A DNA stretch of 64,000 bases from Streptomyces eurocidicus (GTDB lineage: Bacteria > Actinomycetota > Actinomycetes > Streptomycetales > Streptomycetaceae): assembly GCF_002891295.1 (NCBI RefSeq), contig NZ_LGUI01000001.1, forward strand, positions 620,001 to 684,000, in the 5' to 3' direction. A program made the translations under genes and the position numbers. Position 1 is the first letter of the stretch. Each line of letters starts with the position of its first letter. Under the pieces are notes generated by a model. It had not been told where the DNA came from and did not search any database. It saw only the letters and a list, made by a program, of their open reading frames with translations. This document shows, in pieces, positions 56,896-64,000 of this stretch.

Positions 56896-57564
56896 TCACA
56901 GGCGCTTCGCTCCCTTCATGCGGCCGGAGCGGTTGCGTGCCGACTTGCCGAGCAGGCCGGAGCGCTGGCCGCCGATCCGGCTGCCGCGGCCGCCGCCGCC
57001 GAGCCAGCCGTACGCGCCCTCGCCGCCGCCCATGGTGCTGGGGCCCTCGCCGGCCAGCGGGTCGTTCTCGGTGCGACGGGCGAGGGTCATGATCAGGGGC
57101 ACGGTGAAGGGGGCGAGCAGCAGGTCGTAGAGCGCGGCGCTGAACAGCAGCCCGGTGAGGCCGACGTGGCGGGCCGAGGTGTCGCCGACGAGGGAGCCGA
57201 CGCCCGCGTAGAGCAGGGTGGAGCCGATGGCGGCGACGACCACGACGATCATGGGCACGGTCGCGGACCGGAGCCGTCCGTTCTCGGGGCGGACGAGGCC
57301 GACGGCGTAGCCGACGAGACAGAGCACCAGGGCGTAGCGGCCGGTGGCGTGGTCGGCGGGGGGCGCGAGGTCGGCCAGCAGGCCGGCGCAGAAGCCGAGG
57401 AGGGCGCCGCTGGTATGGCCGTAGACGAGCGCGAGGCCGATGACGACGAGGAGGAGCAGGTCGGGGACGGCGCCGGGGAGGTGGAGGCGGGCGAGCACGG
57501 TGACCTGGACGACCAGGGCGACCACCACGAGCGCGGTCGAGAGCAGGATCCGGTTGAGGCGCAT
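56896..57564 (-). CDS. mreD: Rod shape-determining protein MreD
   Basis: 222 residues. Five or six membrane spans in the first 160 (LSTALVVVALVVQVTVLARL, LLLLVVIGLALVYGHTSGAL, YALVLCLVGYAVGLVRP, TVPMIVVVVAAIGSTLLYAG, FSAALYDLLLAPFTVPLIM) and a basic, Gly/Arg-rich cytoplasmic tail. Part of the MreBCD scaffold. The ATG lies 3 nt after the mreC stop. Confidence 0.93.
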   Translation of the reverse strand: MRLNRILLSTALVVVALVVQVTVLARLHLPGAVPDLLLLVVIGLALVYGHTSGALLGFCAGLLADLAPPADHATGRYALVLCLVGYAVGLVRPENGRLRSATVPMIVVVVAAIGSTLLYAGVGSLVGDTSARHVGLTGLLFSAALYDLLLAPFTVPLIMTLARRTENDPLAGEGPSTMGGGEGAYGWLGGGGRGSRIGGQRSGLLGKSARNRSGRMKGAKRL

Positions 57565-57567
57565 CGG

Positions 57568-58500
57568 TCAGTCCTCGGGTTTGGCGCTCGGGGTGGGGGT
57601 GACGGTGACGGTCACCGTGGGGGTGGGTCTGGGGCCCTCGGGCTTGGGCGGCAGGACGGTGTCGCGGGGGTCGGTGCGCGGTGCCTGGACGACGACGCCG
57701 ACGATGTCGAGCTTGCTGTAGCCGACGTAGGGGCGGACCTGGAGGGTGCGGGTGAGGCCGCCGCCGGAGGGGTCGACGCGGGTGACCTCGCCGACCGGGA
57801 CGCCGGGTACGAAGGGCTTGTCGTGGCTGGAGCCGAAGGTGACGAGGCGGTCGCCCTCGTGCACGACGGCCTTGCCGTTGAGGAGCTCGACGCGCAGGGA
57901 GCGGTCGCCCTGGCCGTTGGCGAAGCCGAGCTCGCCGGTCTTCTCCATGCGGGTGCCGACGGTGAACTTGGGGTCGTTGGCGAGCAGCACGGTGGCGGTG
58001 GAGCGGGCCACGGTGGTGACGCGGCCGACGAGGCCGTCGCCGTTGAGCACGGTCATGTCGCGCCGGATGCCGTCGTTGCTGCCGGCGTCGATGGTGACGG
58101 TCCAGGAGAAGCCCTGGGCCGCTCCTATGGCGATGACCTGGGCGCCCTTGATGCCGTACTGGCCGGCGCCGGCGGTCTTGAGCATGGCGTCGAGCTCGCG
58201 GGCGCGGCCGCGGTTGCGGTCGTCGCTGCCGAGGCGCTGCTTGAGGGTGGCGTTCTCGCGCTCCAGCTCGCTGATGCGGTCGTGCCGCTCACCGGAGTCC
58301 CGGACGGCCGCGACGGCGTTGCCGACGGGGTCCACGGCGGCGGCGACGCCGTTCTCGACCGGGCCGAAGACCGAGGCGGCGGCGTGCCGGACGCCGTCGA
58401 GCGGGGACTGCTCGCCGCCGCGGATGTCGACCGTGATCAGCGCGAACGCGACGGCGACCAGCAGCACCAGCAGCAGCCGGCTCTCTCGTGTGTCCCTCAC
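57568..58500 (-). CDS. mreC: Rod shape-determining protein MreC
   Basis: 310 residues. An N-terminal span (SRLLLVLLVAVAFALITVDI), a coiled coil (DRISELERENATLKQRLG), then the paired beta-barrel extracytoplasmic domain (VIAIGAAQGFSWTVTIDAGS, GDGLVGRVTTVARSTATVLL, VPVGEVTRVDPSGGGLTRTL). A Pro/Thr-rich tail with repeated TVTVT ends it. Links MreB to PBP2 and RodA. GTG start. A 224-bp gap with a terminator separates it from mreB. Confidence 0.94.
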   Translation of the reverse strand: MRDTRESRLLLVLLVAVAFALITVDIRGGEQSPLDGVRHAAASVFGPVENGVAAAVDPVGNAVAAVRDSGERHDRISELERENATLKQRLGSDDRNRGRARELDAMLKTAGAGQYGIKGAQVIAIGAAQGFSWTVTIDAGSNDGIRRDMTVLNGDGLVGRVTTVARSTATVLLANDPKFTVGTRMEKTGELGFANGQGDRSLRVELLNGKAVVHEGDRLVTFGSSHDKPFVPGVPVGEVTRVDPSGGGLTRTLQVRPYVGYSKLDIVGVVVQAPRTDPRDTVLPPKPEGPRPTPTVTVTVTPTPSAKPED

Positions 58501-58685
58501 GTGCGGCGGCGTGCCCTTCTCGTCGGACCGGTCCGCTGCGGGCGCGGGCCGGTCATCGGGAGCGTTCTGCCTGTATATCAGGTTGTTTCCCGGCGTCGGG
58601 TACGCCGGGCGCCGCCCTCGCGCGCCGGTCCGCGCCGGTCCGGTGCGGACCTGCGCGGGGCGGCCGCGAGGGCGTGGCCGACCGG

Positions 58686-58717
58686 GTCACCGCGGCCCCG
58701 GCGGGGGCCGCGGTGAC
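58686..58717 (-). terminator. Perfect 14-bp terminator directly after mreB
   Basis: GTCACCGCGGCCCC (58686-58699) pairs with 58704-58717 around GGCG. It begins 8 bp after the mreB stop. mreCD-pbp2-rodA therefore probably depend partly on read-through or on a promoter in the 185 bp before mreC. Confidence 0.85.
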
Positions 58718-58724
58718 CGCCGGG

Positions 58725-59756
58725 TCAGCGGCGGGGCTGGGCGTCCAGGACCTGCTGGAGGGCCTCGAACTCCTCGACGCACTTGCCGGAGCCGAGGGCC
58801 ACGGAGTCCAGCGGGTCCTCGGCGATGTGGATCGGCATGCCGGTCTCCCGGCGCAACCGCTCGTCGAGGCCGCGGAGCAGGGCGCCGCCCCCGGTGAGAA
58901 CGATGCCGCGGTCCATGACGTCACCCGAGAGCTCGGGCGGGCACTTGTCGAGGGTGGTCTTGACGGCGTCGACGATGGAGTTGACCGGCTCCTCGATGGC
59001 CTTGCGGACCTCGGCGGCGGAGATGACCACGGTCTTGGGCAGGCCGCTGACCAGGTCACGGCCGCGGATCTCGGTGTGCTCGTCCTGTTCGAGGTCATAG
59101 GCCGAGCCGATGGTGATCTTGATCTGCTCGGCGGTGCGCTCACCGAGGAGGAGGCTGTACTCCTTCTTGATGTGCTGGATGATCGCGTTGTCCAGCTCGT
59201 CGCCCGCGACGCGGATGGACTGCGCGGTGACGATGCCGCCGAGGGAGATCACGGCGACCTCGGTGGTGCCGCCGCCGATGTCGACGACCATGTTGCCGGT
59301 GGCCTCGTGGACGGGCAGGCCGGATCCGATGGCGGCGGCCATCGGCTCCTCGATGATGTGCACCTGACGGGCGCCGGCCTGGGTGGACGCCTCGATGACG
59401 GCGCGGCGCTCGACGCCGGTGATCCCGGAGGGCACGCAGACCACGACCCGGGGGCGGGCCATCCAGCGGCGCTTGTGGATCTTGAGGATGAAGTAGCGGA
59501 GCATCCGCTCGGTGATCTCGAAGTCGGCGATCACGCCGTCCTTCAGGGGGCGGACCGCGACGATGTTGCCCGGGGTTCGGCCGATCATCTTCTTCGCCTC
59601 GGCCCCGACCGCGAGGATCCCGCCGGTGTTGGTATTGATGGCGACGACGGATGGCTCGTTGAGGACGATTCCGCGACCTCTGACGTACACCAGCGTGTTG
59701 GCGGTCCCGAGGTCGACAGCCATGTCACGGCCGATGAACGACATGTTGTTCCCCAT
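58725..59756 (-). CDS. mreB: Rod shape-determining protein MreB (actin homologue)
   Basis: Actin-like ATPase, 343 residues, with phosphate 1 [20 protein letters not shown], phosphate 2 [20 protein letters not shown] and adenosine motif [14 protein letters not shown]. In Streptomyces it localises to sporulation septa and the spore wall rather than guiding tip growth. The start is [15 protein letters not shown] at 59756; the ATG four codons later (59744) has the better ribosome site (GGGGA, 6 nt) and cannot be excluded. A TACGAT -10-like element lies about 90 bp upstream. ndk follows upstream on the same strand behind its own terminator. Confidence 0.96.
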   Translation of the reverse strand: MGNNMSFIGRDMAVDLGTANTLVYVRGRGIVLNEPSVVAINTNTGGILAVGAEAKKMIGRTPGNIVAVRPLKDGVIADFEITERMLRYFILKIHKRRWMARPRVVVCVPSGITGVERRAVIEASTQAGARQVHIIEEPMAAAIGSGLPVHEATGNMVVDIGGGTTEVAVISLGGIVTAQSIRVAGDELDNAIIQHIKKEYSLLLGERTAEQIKITIGSAYDLEQDEHTEIRGRDLVSGLPKTVVISAAEVRKAIEEPVNSIVDAVKTTLDKCPPELSGDVMDRGIVLTGGGALLRGLDERLRRETGMPIHIAEDPLDSVALGSGKCVEEFEALQQVLDAQPRR

Positions 59757-59971
59757 GAGGATACGTCTGGCCTTCCCAGCTGGAGCGATTGCTTACTTGA
59801 GGTCGGCAGGTGTGCGGTGCGCCGCGGGGCGCGGAAGCTTCATCGTAGTCTCGACGACTCGAACGCGGTGCGAGGGTTCCTCCGCCATTGTCGGCGGAAC
59901 GGGAGCTCCCCCCAGTAATGGTGACGTCGTGTCGGAGTGAGAGGTTCCCGCGTACGCCCCGCATATGCCAG

Positions 59972-60000
59972 GGGGCGACCGAAAAGAAATCGGTCGCCCC
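59972..60000 (-). terminator. ndk terminator
   Basis: GGGGCGACCGA (59972-59982) pairs with TCGGTCGCCCC (59990-60000), 11 bp with an A-rich loop, 32 bp beyond the ndk stop. Confidence 0.88.
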
Positions 60001-60031
60001 TGATCAGAATGGGTCCGTGGCTGATGTGCTA

Positions 60032-60445
60032 TCAGGCCAGGCCGGGAAAGAAAATCTTGATTTCCCGCTGTGCGGACTCCTCGGAGTCCGAGGCGTGGAT
60101 GAGGTTCTCGCGCGTGATGGTGCCGAAGTCACCACGGATGGAACCGGGGGCGGCCGAGATGGGGTCGGTCGGGCCGGCGAGCGCGCGGACGCCCTCGATC
60201 ACTCGCTCCCCGTCGACCACGAGCGCCACGACGGGCCCGGAGGACATGAACGTCATCAGGGGCTCGTAGAACGGCTTGCCCACGTGCTCGGCGTAGTGCT
60301 GCTCCAGGACCTGGCGCTCCAGCGTGCGCAGCTCCAGCGCCTCGATCGTCCAGCCCGCCTTGTTCTCGATGCGGCGGAGGATCTCGCCCACCAGGCGCCT
60401 CTTGACGGCGTCGGGCTTGAGCAGGACGAGGGTGCGCTGGGACAT
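60032..60445 (-). CDS. ndk: Nucleoside diphosphate kinase
   Basis: 137 residues. Transfers gamma-phosphate between nucleotides through the active histidine in TRENLIHASDSEESA. LVLLKPDAVKRRLVGEILRR and SSGPVVALVVDGERVIEGVR are family signatures. ATG at 60445. Located between mreB and the DUF4233-folC pair, the usual Streptomyces order. Confidence 0.98.
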   Translation of the reverse strand: MSQRTLVLLKPDAVKRRLVGEILRRIENKAGWTIEALELRTLERQVLEQHYAEHVGKPFYEPLMTFMSSGPVVALVVDGERVIEGVRALAGPTDPISAAPGSIRGDFGTITRENLIHASDSEESAQREIKIFFPGLA

Positions 60446-60627
60446 GGTGCGGCTCCTTGCGGGCAGGGTGCAGTGCGGCAGAGGCTACAGGGCCGCCGGG
60501 GAGGCGTGGCACCCGGACCGAGCTCCGGTCAGCCCTCGCCGGACGGCGTCCGGCGGGTCGCCCCCGCCTGCGCGGGGAAGGGGTCCGGGTGCCTCGCCCA
60601 GGTCAAGCACCCGGCACCGGCATCCGG

Positions 60628-60975
60628 CTACGCGGCCTCCGCCGCCGCCTGCGCCGCGAACCGGGCCTTCGCCTCGTCGATCTTGCGGCCGAAGTGGACC
60701 GAGGCCCACCACAGACCGCCGAAGACCACGCCCAGGATGAACATCATCGGAACGATGAAGCCGCTCAGGACCAGGCCGATCTGGAGCAGCCAGCCCAGCT
60801 GCACGCCACCGGGCCGGGCGAGCATCCCGCACAGCAGGACGCTCAGCACCATCGCCGTGCCGCTGACGGCCCAGACCGTGCCGGACGACAGGTCCGAGGT
60901 CTGCATGGCGACCAGGCCGGCGAATCCGATGACGAAGAATTCACCGATCAGAGTGCTGGCGCACAGCATTCGCAT
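60628..60975 (-). CDS. DUF4233 family small membrane protein
   Basis: 115 residues with four spans (GEFFVIGFAGLVAMQ, TVWAVSGTAMVLSVLLCGML, LGWLLQIGLVLSGFIVPMMF, LGVVFGGLWWASVHFG). The tail is short and charged (KIDEAKARFAAQAAAEAA). The ATG lies 1 nt beyond the folC stop (TGACATG), so it is translationally coupled to folC. Conserved next to folC in actinobacteria; function unknown. Confidence 0.9.
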   Translation of the reverse strand: MRMLCASTLIGEFFVIGFAGLVAMQTSDLSSGTVWAVSGTAMVLSVLLCGMLARPGGVQLGWLLQIGLVLSGFIVPMMFILGVVFGGLWWASVHFGRKIDEAKARFAAQAAAEAA

Positions 60976-60976
60976 G

Positions 60977-62509
60977 TCAGTCCCTTCCCAGGAGCAGCCG
61001 GGCCTCGCCGACCGTGATCACCGAGCCGGTCACCAGCACGCCCGCGCCGGCGAACTCGCCCTCTTCCTCCGCGAGGGTGATGGCCGCCTCGAGGGCGTCG
61101 TCAAGACGGGGCTCGACCTGGACCCGGTCGGCGCCGAAGACCTCGACGGCGATGCCGGCCAGGGCGTCGGCGTCCATGGCGCGGTGCGTGGAGTTCTTCG
61201 TGACCACGACCTCGGCGAAGATCGGCTCGAACGCCTCCAGCAGACCGCGGACGTCCTTGTCGCCACTGGCGCCGACGACGCCGATGAGCCGGCTGAAGCC
61301 GAACGCCTCGGTGACGGCCTCGGCCGCCGCCGCGGCGCCGGCCGGGTTGTGCGCGGCGTCCAGCACCACGGTGGGGCTGCGGCGCACGACCTCCAGACGG
61401 CCGGGCGAGGTGACGGCCGCGAAGGCGCGCCGGACGGTGTCGAGGTCGAGCGTGCGGGCGTGCTGCGAGCCGATGCCGAAGAACGCCTCGACGGCGGCCA
61501 GGGCGACGGCGGCGTTGTGCGCCTGGTGGGCGCCGTAGAGCGGCAGGAAGACGTCGGGGTACTCGCCGCCCAGGCCGCGCAGCGTCAGCAGCTGGCCGCC
61601 GACGGCGACCTCGCGGGAGACGACGCCGAACTCCATGCCCTCGCGGGCGACCGTCGCGTCCTTCTCGACCGCGCGCTTGAGGAGCACCTGCGCGGCGTCG
61701 ACGGGCTGCTGGGCGAGGACGACGGTGGCGTCGGGCTTGACGATGCCGGCCTTCTCCTCGGCGATCTCGCCGGTGGTGGTGCCGAGCCGGTCGGTGTGGT
61801 CGAGCGAGATGGGGGTGACCACGGCGACGGTGCCGTCGAGCACATTGGTGGCGTCCCAGGTGCCGCCCATGCCGACCTCGACGACGGCCACGTCGACCGG
61901 GGCGTCCGCGAAGGCGGCGTAGGCCATGGCGGTGAGCACCTCGAAGAAGGAGAGGCGGTGCTCCTCGCGGTCGTCGACCATCTCGACGTACGGCTGGATG
62001 TCGCGGTAGGTCTCGATGAACCGCTCGGCCGCGATCGGCGCGCCGTCGAGGCTGATGCGCTCGGTGACGGACTGGACGTGCGGGCTGGTGTAGCGGCCGG
62101 TGCGCAGGTCGAAGGCGCCCAGCAGGGCCTCGATCATGCGGGCGGTGCTGGTCTTGCCGTTGGTGCCGGTGATATGGATCGCGGGGTAGGCGCGCTGCGG
62201 CTGACCCAGGATGTCCATCAGCGCCTCGATGCGCACCAGCGAGGGGTCGAGCTTGGTCTCGCCCCAGCGCCCGGCGAGCTCGGTCTCCACCTCGCGCAGC
62301 GCCCGGTCGACCTCGGGGTCGGCCGGGCGGGCGGGGACGTCGCTCTGCGGGGGCCCGGACTGGGCGCGCAGGGTGCGGCTGCCGGCCTCGATCACGGCAA
62401 GGTCGGGGTCGCGGTCGGGGTCGGTCTCGGCATCGACAATCTCGGCGAAGCGGTCGTCCTCGCCGGTGCCGGTGTCGCCGTTGTCGTCGTTCAGGGGGCG
62501 CTCGCTCAC
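60977..62509 (-). CDS. folC: Bifunctional folylpolyglutamate/dihydrofolate synthase
   Basis: 510 residues. Adds glutamate to folates with ATP. A P-loop (HITGTNGKTSTARMIEALLG), the Mur-ligase-type central domain (VAVVEVGMGGTWDATNVLDG, TPISLDHTDRLG, EEKAGI) and the C-terminal ligase domain (VVLDAAHNPAGAAAAAEAVT, GVVGASGDKDVRGLLEAF). The N-terminal 75 residues are an acidic, low-complexity extension common in Streptomyces. GTG at 62509 (VSERPLNDDNGDTG). Upstream is a PBP gene, where S. coelicolor has valS as I recall. Confidence 0.95.
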   Translation of the reverse strand: MSERPLNDDNGDTGTGEDDRFAEIVDAETDPDRDPDLAVIEAGSRTLRAQSGPPQSDVPARPADPEVDRALREVETELAGRWGETKLDPSLVRIEALMDILGQPQRAYPAIHITGTNGKTSTARMIEALLGAFDLRTGRYTSPHVQSVTERISLDGAPIAAERFIETYRDIQPYVEMVDDREEHRLSFFEVLTAMAYAAFADAPVDVAVVEVGMGGTWDATNVLDGTVAVVTPISLDHTDRLGTTTGEIAEEKAGIVKPDATVVLAQQPVDAAQVLLKRAVEKDATVAREGMEFGVVSREVAVGGQLLTLRGLGGEYPDVFLPLYGAHQAHNAAVALAAVEAFFGIGSQHARTLDLDTVRRAFAAVTSPGRLEVVRRSPTVVLDAAHNPAGAAAAAEAVTEAFGFSRLIGVVGASGDKDVRGLLEAFEPIFAEVVVTKNSTHRAMDADALAGIAVEVFGADRVQVEPRLDDALEAAITLAEEEGEFAGAGVLVTGSVITVGEARLLLGRD

Positions 62510-62547
62510 GCCGACCAGTCTACGGAGCGGCACCGACACCGCGGGCA

Positions 62548-64000
62548 TCAGGCGGCCGGGGCCAGCCCGGCGCGCATGATCTTCTCGGCCACGGGCGCGG
62601 CCAGTCCGTTGCCGCTGACCTCCGAGCGGGCGGCGTCGCTGTCGGCGATCACGACGGCTACGGCGATCTGCTTGCCCTGGGCGTTCTGGGCGTACGACAC
62701 GAACCAGGCATAAGGCGTACCGCTGTTGTCGACTCCGTGCTGAGCGGTGCCGGTCTTGCCGCCGACCGTGAGTCCGTCGATCCGGGCGTTGCTGCCGGTG
62801 CCCTTCTCCACCACGGTGCGCATGGCGGACTGGAGCTGCCGGGCCGTGTCGGCCGACATCGCCCGGCCGTACTCCTTGGGGTCGCTCTTCTCCAGGACGC
62901 CGGAGGTGCCGTCGGTGACGCGGTCGACGAGGCGCGGCGTCATCAGCAGGCCGTCGTGGGCGATGGCCGAGGAGACCATGGCCATCTGGAGCGGGGTGGC
63001 CCGGACGTCGAACTGGCCGATGCCGGAGAGCGCGGTCTGCGCCTTGTCCATGCCGGTCGGGTAAAGGCTCTCGGCGGCGCGTACGGGCGTGTCGAGCTTG
63101 CCGTCGCCGAAGCCGAGCTTCTTGGCCTGCTCGGCGACCTTCTGCTGGCCGAGCCGCTCGGCGAGGTGGCCGAAGACGTTGTTGCAGGAGTACTGGAGGG
63201 CGGTGCGGATCGAGGCGTTCGCACAGGGTGCCGCGCTGTTCTCGTTGCGCAGATAGGTGGTGGTGCCGGGCAGGAGGTAGGGGTCGGGGCTGTCGGTCGC
63301 CTGATCGACGGAGGTGTAGAGGCCGTTCTCCAGGGCGGCCGCGGCGACGACGAGCTTGAAGGTGGAGCCCGGCGGATAGGTCTGGCGCAGGGCGCGGTTC
63401 AGCATCGGCTGGTCCTCGTCCTTCTGCAGCGCCTCCCACGCCCTGCGGTCGGCCGCCCCGGTGCCGGCGAAGCGCCCGGGGTCGTACGAGGGCGTGCTGG
63501 CCATCCCGAGGATCGCGCCGGTGGCGGGGTCCAGGGCGACGGCGGCGCCGGTCTTGCCGCCGAGCGCCTCGTAGGCCGCCTTCTGCACCGCCGGGTCGAG
63601 GGTGGTCAGGACGTCGCCGGGGGTGGGCTCCTTGCCGGTGAGGGCGTCCGCGGGGCTGCGCAGCCGGCTGTCGCGGCCGGTGAGGACGGACTCGTAGAGG
63701 TTCTCCAGCTGGGTGCTCCCGTACGCCTGCGAGAGGTAGCCGGTGACCGGCGCGTACATCGCGCCGTCGGTGTAGGTGCGCTTGTACTTCAGCTCGCCGT
63801 CGGTCTCGGTGGAGCCGGTGACGGGCTTGCCGCCGACCAGGATGTCGCCGAGCGGCCGGGAGTGGGCGGCGATGATCTGGCGGCGGTTGTGCGGGTTGTC
63901 GTCGAGCGCACCGGCCTCGGCCGCCTGGACCCAGGTGGCCCGGACGAGCACGGCGAGGACGAGCAGCAGGGCGAAGACGGCCACGTGCCGGAGCGGTCGG
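62548..64000 (-). CDS. Class B penicillin-binding protein (PbpA-like), 5' end outside window
   Basis: About 484 visible residues. The frame stays open to the window edge, reading RPLRHVAVFALLLVLAVLVR, which matches the N-terminal span of PbpA-type proteins (normally MNKPLRHV), so only a few residues are missing. Transpeptidase motifs: SxxK in YPPGSTFKLVVAAAAL, SxN in YSCNNVFGH, KTG in VGGKTGTAQHGVDN. A cross-linking enzyme anchored outside the membrane. It lies 38 bp upstream of folC. The size fits PbpA (about 490) rather than PBP2 (717 here). Confidence 0.9.
   Translation of the reverse strand, partial: RPLRHVAVFALLLVLAVLVRATWVQAAEAGALDDNPHNRRQIIAAHSRPLGDILVGGKPVTGSTETDGELKYKRTYTDGAMYAPVTGYLSQAYGSTQLENLYESVLTGRDSRLRSPADALTGKEPTPGDVLTTLDPAVQKAAYEALGGKTGAAVALDPATGAILGMASTPSYDPGRFAGTGAADRRAWEALQKDEDQPMLNRALRQTYPPGSTFKLVVAAAALENGLYTSVDQATDSPDPYLLPGTTTYLRNENSAAPCANASIRTALQYSCNNVFGHLAERLGQQKVAEQAKKLGFGDGKLDTPVRAAESLYPTGMDKAQTALSGIGQFDVRATPLQMAMVSSAIAHDGLLMTPRLVDRVTDGTSGVLEKSDPKEYGRAMSADTARQLQSAMRTVVEKGTGSNARIDGLTVGGKTGTAQHGVDNSGTPYAWFVSYAQNAQGKQIAVAVVIADSDAARSEVSGNGLAAPVAEKIMRAGLAPAA

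Noticed and set aside
58560..58600. CCTGTATATCAGG dyad before mreC as a promoter or operator
   Set aside because: It is suggestive as an AT-rich -10 area, but no -35 fits and the dyad is short, so I did not list it as a feature.

Overview
The window is chromosomal DNA of a Streptomyces or a close relative. G+C is very high, third codon positions are almost all G or C, and GTG starts are common. The gene order (hrcA-dnaJ, hemW, fadD, lepA/rpsT, holA, comEA-comEC, leuS, rsfS, nadD, proA, proB, obg-rpmA-rplU-rne, rodA-pbp2-mreD-mreC-mreB, ndk, folC) matches, from memory, the stretch around SCO2550 to SCO2614 of S. coelicolor. Almost everything is core chromosome. No phage, transposase, CRISPR array or biosynthetic cluster is visible.

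Region 1 to 11.4 kb: a nitronate monooxygenase cut by the left edge, the heat-shock pair hrcA-dnaJ under a CIRCE operator, an MBL-fold hydrolase, a DUF3097 protein, the radical-SAM haem chaperone hemW, a long-chain acyl-CoA ligase, and the divergent pair lepA / rpsT. Region 11.4 to 25.4 kb: holA, a small conserved protein, arylamine N-acetyltransferase, the translationally coupled comEA-comEC, a DegV protein, a membrane coiled-coil protein, and leuS preceded by a clear leucine leader-peptide attenuator. Then comes a two-gene redox module: a five-helix cytochrome b-like protein and an orphan NuoF-like flavoprotein fused to a ferredoxin. Region 25.4 to 28.1 kb: two identical tRNA-Ala(GGC) genes in direct orientation flank a multicopper oxidase and a small zinc-ribbon protein.

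Region 28.2 to 44.3 kb: histidine phosphatase, rsfS, an LCP-family cell-wall protein, nadD, two single-span micro-proteins, an M48 protease, two membrane proteins sharing an N-terminal motif (SCO2583/SCO2584-like), proA, proB, a membrane-anchored CDP-glycerol glycerophosphotransferase, obg, rpmA and rplU. Region 44.5 to 64 kb: RNase E/G, whose low-complexity N-terminal half is broken by many one-base frameshifts, two radical-SAM-related genes, a CYTH-CHAD protein, the rodA-pbp2-mreD-mreC-mreB elongasome cluster, ndk, a DUF4233 protein, folC, and a class B PBP cut by the right edge.

Two themes connect the genes. First, many loci serve spore or cell-wall synthesis (LCP protein, SCO2583/2584-like proteins, the glycerophosphotransferase, MreBCD-PBP2-RodA, the extra PBP). 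Second, an unusual number of intergenic gaps hold short GC-rich tandem repeats with different units (16 to 82 bp), alongside strong hairpin terminators and a recurring palindromic gene-end element.
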